NCBI GenBank assembly: GCA_039707465.1
Contig: CM077648.1
Location: 30,197,119-30,261,118 of the forward strand
Reading direction: 5' to 3'
Source of the DNA: Rhabdophis nuchalis
Lineage: Eukaryota; Chordata; Lepidosauria; Squamata; Natricidae
DNA: 64,000 nucleotides
Positions within the stretch are counted from its first letter, which is position 1. The number at the start of each line of letters is the position of its first letter. A program made the translations under genes and the position numbers. Shown here piece by piece: positions 61,114-64,000 of the stretch. Below the pieces are notes generated by a model. It did not search any database and was not told the origin of the DNA. It saw nothing but the letters and a program-made list of their open reading frames with translations.

Positions 61114-61197
61114 TGCTACACAATAGTATAAAACCAGTTTATAGGAAGTTTTCCCAAGTTTACTTACTATAAACTGGTGGTATACTATTGTGTAGCA
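61114..61197. repeat. imperfect 31-bp stem-loop
   Basis: tgctacacaatagtataaaa (arm 61114-61144) pairs with the complement at 61167-61197 with two mismatches and a 22-base loop. A partial third copy of tactatagtgtagcata follows at 61199-61215. No target duplication is evident. Confidence 0.75.
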
Positions 61198-61591
61198 TAC
61201 TATAGTGTAGCATAAAATGGGTTAAGCAGCAGGAGAGTTTTCTGTTTTTAGTTAAAGACTGCTGTTTCTGTATGGCATATTTACAACTTACTTAATTCTT
61301 AACCTAGTGTGCTGTGGAACTGAGCATGCAAAAAGCAGAAAGAGCTCTGGTTTCTCTGTCTAAGGTTATTACTTGCTGTATAATAATACAAGCTTTATTT
61401 TATTGGGTTAGTTGTAATTAACGTCAGCACTATGCATTGCTATAAATCATTCCCAAACTGTTTTCTTTGCATTTTTTGACCAAGCATGTTTGTTGTTAAA
61501 CATTTTTTGTTAGAACTAAAGTTACAGTGGACCTCAAGAAGCAAATATTTCATCTATCATAATTGCATGGTTCTTGTGTGTGTGTGTGTGT

Positions 61592-61783
61592 CAGAGGTGG
61601 GTTGCCAGTTTTTTCACTATCAGTTTGGGCGCGCTCCTGCACTCGCTTATGTGCATGCGCAACACTTCTGTGCATGCGCAGAAGCATCTGGGCAAGCCTC
61701 CTGCTTCCCAGATGCTCCTGCCTCCTGCTGCCACTACTACCGGTTTGGCCAATTAGGGTCAAACCGGCAGCAACCCACTTCTG
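61592..61783. mobile_element. hAT-type MITE inserted in a GT microsatellite
   Basis: The termini are cagaggtgggttgccagt and the complement ccggcagcaacccacttctg. GT repeats lie directly on both sides (61575-61591 and 61784-61808), so the 8-bp duplication would be gtgtgtgt. The interior is GC-rich with repeated gtgcatgcgca motifs. It has no coding capacity; the ORFs on both strands are artefacts. Confidence 0.75.
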
Positions 61784-62552
61784 GTGTGTGTGTGTGTGTG
61801 TGTGTGTGCATTTGACTGCATCATTTTAAAAAGCTTTTAAAAGTTTGCCTATTGATCATCACTTTATAGTAGTTATCTCAATCTGATTTTAAATCAGGTA
61901 GATTTATTTGTTAACAGAGTTATCCCATACTTTTTAAAAATACTGTCTTCAGCATTTATTTTCTTGTTTCTTTCTCACAGCATTAGAAGGGGGGGAGGAG
62001 TGCCTTGATACACAGAATTTGGATTTCCTTTCCTTTATTTACTAATGATCCAAATTTTCCCTCTTGTTTCCTATGGACGTTGATTGAAAATGAGATGTCA
62101 CATATGAAATGTGTGTTTGCCTGTTGGGGATTTATTGGGCACAAAGTGGTTCATAACATAAAATGTGTATATGCCAACACAGTTGTATAATTGCTCCTTT
62201 TGTGTAGATATAGGAATATGGTTGGTTAGATGGAAGTCAGACTACTGGGATACAAATATGAATATAAATGTAACAAAGATTATGGAAGGACTTACTACCT
62301 ACATTTCACTATATTTTATAGATTAAAAAAATAGCCTTACATACATTTCTAATGTCTGCCTTGAACGTTTTAGCAGTCTCTAATGAACAGGCCTCCCCCT
62401 TCCCCACTTGGGCTTTGAGTTTCCCTAAAGACTTGACTTGAGACCTCAAAGGGCAGCAGCTGCCATTTGTCTTGAAGAATGAAGTTGCCAAACATTCAGG
62501 CTATGTACTAATAGAACACATTTGTACAATTCAACCCTAGAAGCTTGATATA

Positions 62553-63440
62553 CAAGTGAAACTCGAAAAATTAGAATATTGTGCAAAAGTTCATTTATTT
62601 CAGTAATGAAACTTAAAAGGTGAAACTAATATATGAAATAAGACTCATTACATGCAAAGCAAGATAGTTCAAGCCGTGAGTTGTCATAATTGTGATGATT
62701 ATGGCTTACAGATGAAAACCCCAAATCCACAACCTCAGAAAATTAGAATATTACATGCAATCAATAAAACAAGGATTGTACATAGAACAATATCGGAGCT
62801 CTGAAAAGTATAAGCATGCATATGTACTCAGTACTTGGTTTGGGCCCCTTTTGCAGCAATTTCTGCCTCAATGCGGCGTGGCATGAAAACTATCAGCCTG
62901 TGGCACTGCTGAGGTGTCATGGAAGACCAGGATGCTTCAATAGCGGCCTTCAGCTCTTCTGCATTGTTCGGTCTCATGTCTTTTATCTTTCTCTTGGCAA
63001 TGCTCCATAGATTCTTGATGGGGTTCAGGTCAGGCGAGTTTGCTGGCCAATCAAGCACAGTAATCCCACGGTCATTGAACCAGGTTTTGGTGCTTTTGGC
63101 AGTGTGGGCAGCTGGAAAATGAAGTCAGCATCTCCATAAAGCTCGGCTGCAGAAGGAAGCATTAAGTGCTCCAAAATCTCTTGGTAGACGGCTGTGTTTA
63201 CCCTGGACTTAATGAAGCACAGTGGTCCAAAGTCCTGTTGCTCAGTGGTCCAAAGTCCTCTTTTCTGATGAGAGCAGCTTTGGAAACCAAGGACCCAGAG
63301 TATGGAGGAAGAATGGAGAGGCACACACTGCAAGATGCTTGAAGTCCAATGTGAAGTTTCCACAGTCTGTGTTAATTTGGGGAGCCCTGTCATCTGCTGG
63401 TGTTGGTCCACTGTGCTTCATTAAGCACAGTGAAGCAGTA
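62553..63440 (-). mobile_element. Tc1/mariner element, rearranged by internal inversion
   Basis: The left terminus caagtgaaactcgaaaaatt follows a TA. On the minus strand the transposase C-terminal part (63220 to 62828) reads VNTAVYQEILEHLMLPSAAE, SPDLNPIKNLW and CHRLIVFMPRRIEAEIAAKG to a stop. The segment that should precede it is found on the opposite (+) strand at 63240-63430: VLFSDESSFGNQGPRVWRKN, KFPQSVLIWGALSSAGVG, PLCFIK. Inactivating changes: the second catalytic Asp region (FQQD) is deleted, the catalytic Glu of NPIE is Lys, and no right terminus is seen. It cannot encode a working transposase. Confidence 0.9.
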
Positions 63441-64000
63441 TATAGGTCTAAGTGCTATTGCTATTGCTAAGTAAAGAAGATAGCAAGAAAGGGAAATAAT
63501 AATATTACAGCCACATTATATAGGTTAATTATGGGTTGAATGTCAGTATTTACAGTTGCAGTTCTTTTTGCAGTTCAACTGCTGAAATGATGTTAAAGTT
63601 ATTGGGTTTAATTAGTGATTGGCTTTGAGGCATTTAACATTTTTATTAACACTTTAGGGAAAAGAATAAAATAATAACTTACACCATAGAGAATGATTCA
63701 AATCAGTATTTTTGAAAGTTGGCAATTTTAGGATGTGTTAACTTCATCTCACAAAATTCCCAAACCAGCATTTGAAAATAGTGGTCTAAATCATTTCCTC
63801 AATATACATTATTAAAGACAGACGGAATTCTATTTTATACCACTTAGAATTATTGGCCTTACTGATAAAGATTAAGAAATTACTATAATATTATCAATAA
63901 TATTACAATAAATACAATACAATAAAAAAACTAAGCATAACCACAAAAATGTAGTTTGAAAAATGTTAAATTATTTTGGGGAATGTTTATATACCATGTA
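63441..64000. other. intron, no feature recognised
   Basis: AT-rich LRBA intron to the window end; no exon or repeat was identified. Confidence 0.55.

Noticed and set aside
63222..63470. 82-codon + strand ORF as a separate gene
   Set aside because: It is the inverted front part of the Tc1 transposase whose remainder lies on the minus strand.
48068..64000. Nested MAB21L2 gene in the LRBA intron
   Set aside because: No long ORF or MAB21-type coding sequence exists on either strand here.

Overview
The window is vertebrate nuclear DNA, AT-rich and mostly intronic. It carries a central block of one large gene on the + strand, identified as LRBA (LPS-responsive beige-like anchor protein). Fifteen exons can be placed with canonical AG/GT borders and matching codon phases from 897 to 48067. 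Together they give 3150 nt (1050 codons) of uninterrupted reading frame. Neither end of the gene is inside the window: the first exon starts in mid-protein and the last one splices to an exon beyond position 64000.

The repeats point to a squamate reptile, most likely a snake. They include LINE 3' ends with pentanucleotide microsatellite tails (GAATA, GCATA, TTGTA), L2-like and Rex1/L3-like LINE pieces, a BovB/RTE piece, tRNA-derived squamate SINEs, two Tc1/mariner elements, and several hAT-type and TA-flanked MITEs. This assignment is inferred from repeat families and the LRBA protein; no species marker was tested.

Layout. 1-4069: three LRBA exons (end of the solenoid/DUF4704-like part), with a 587-bp Tc1 element in the first intron. 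4070-16243: a 12-kb intron with a snake-type LINE, a TA-flanked MITE with a hAT hairpin nested in it, an L2 piece and a GT/GA microsatellite. 16244-28000: ten exons including a 1008-bp exon for an acidic disordered linker, and a candidate extra 90-bp cassette exon at 17599-17688. 28001-42206: two long introns with hAT, LINE and SINE pieces and an ORF1-only L1-like element (37651-39617), flanking a single exon at 33679. 42207-48067: three exons, one with a tandem splice donor and one preceded by a strong hAT hairpin. 48068-64000: intron only, with a SINE, MITEs, a BovB piece and a Tc1 element with an internal inversion.

The most interesting points are the candidate phase-0 cassette exon, the ORF1-only (HAL1-like) L1 element, the inverted Tc1 copy, and the TA-flanked MITE family of which two members each hold a hAT hairpin. 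I found no RNA gene, CRISPR array or second host protein-coding gene. All identifications rest on reading the sequence and family knowledge; no database search was run.
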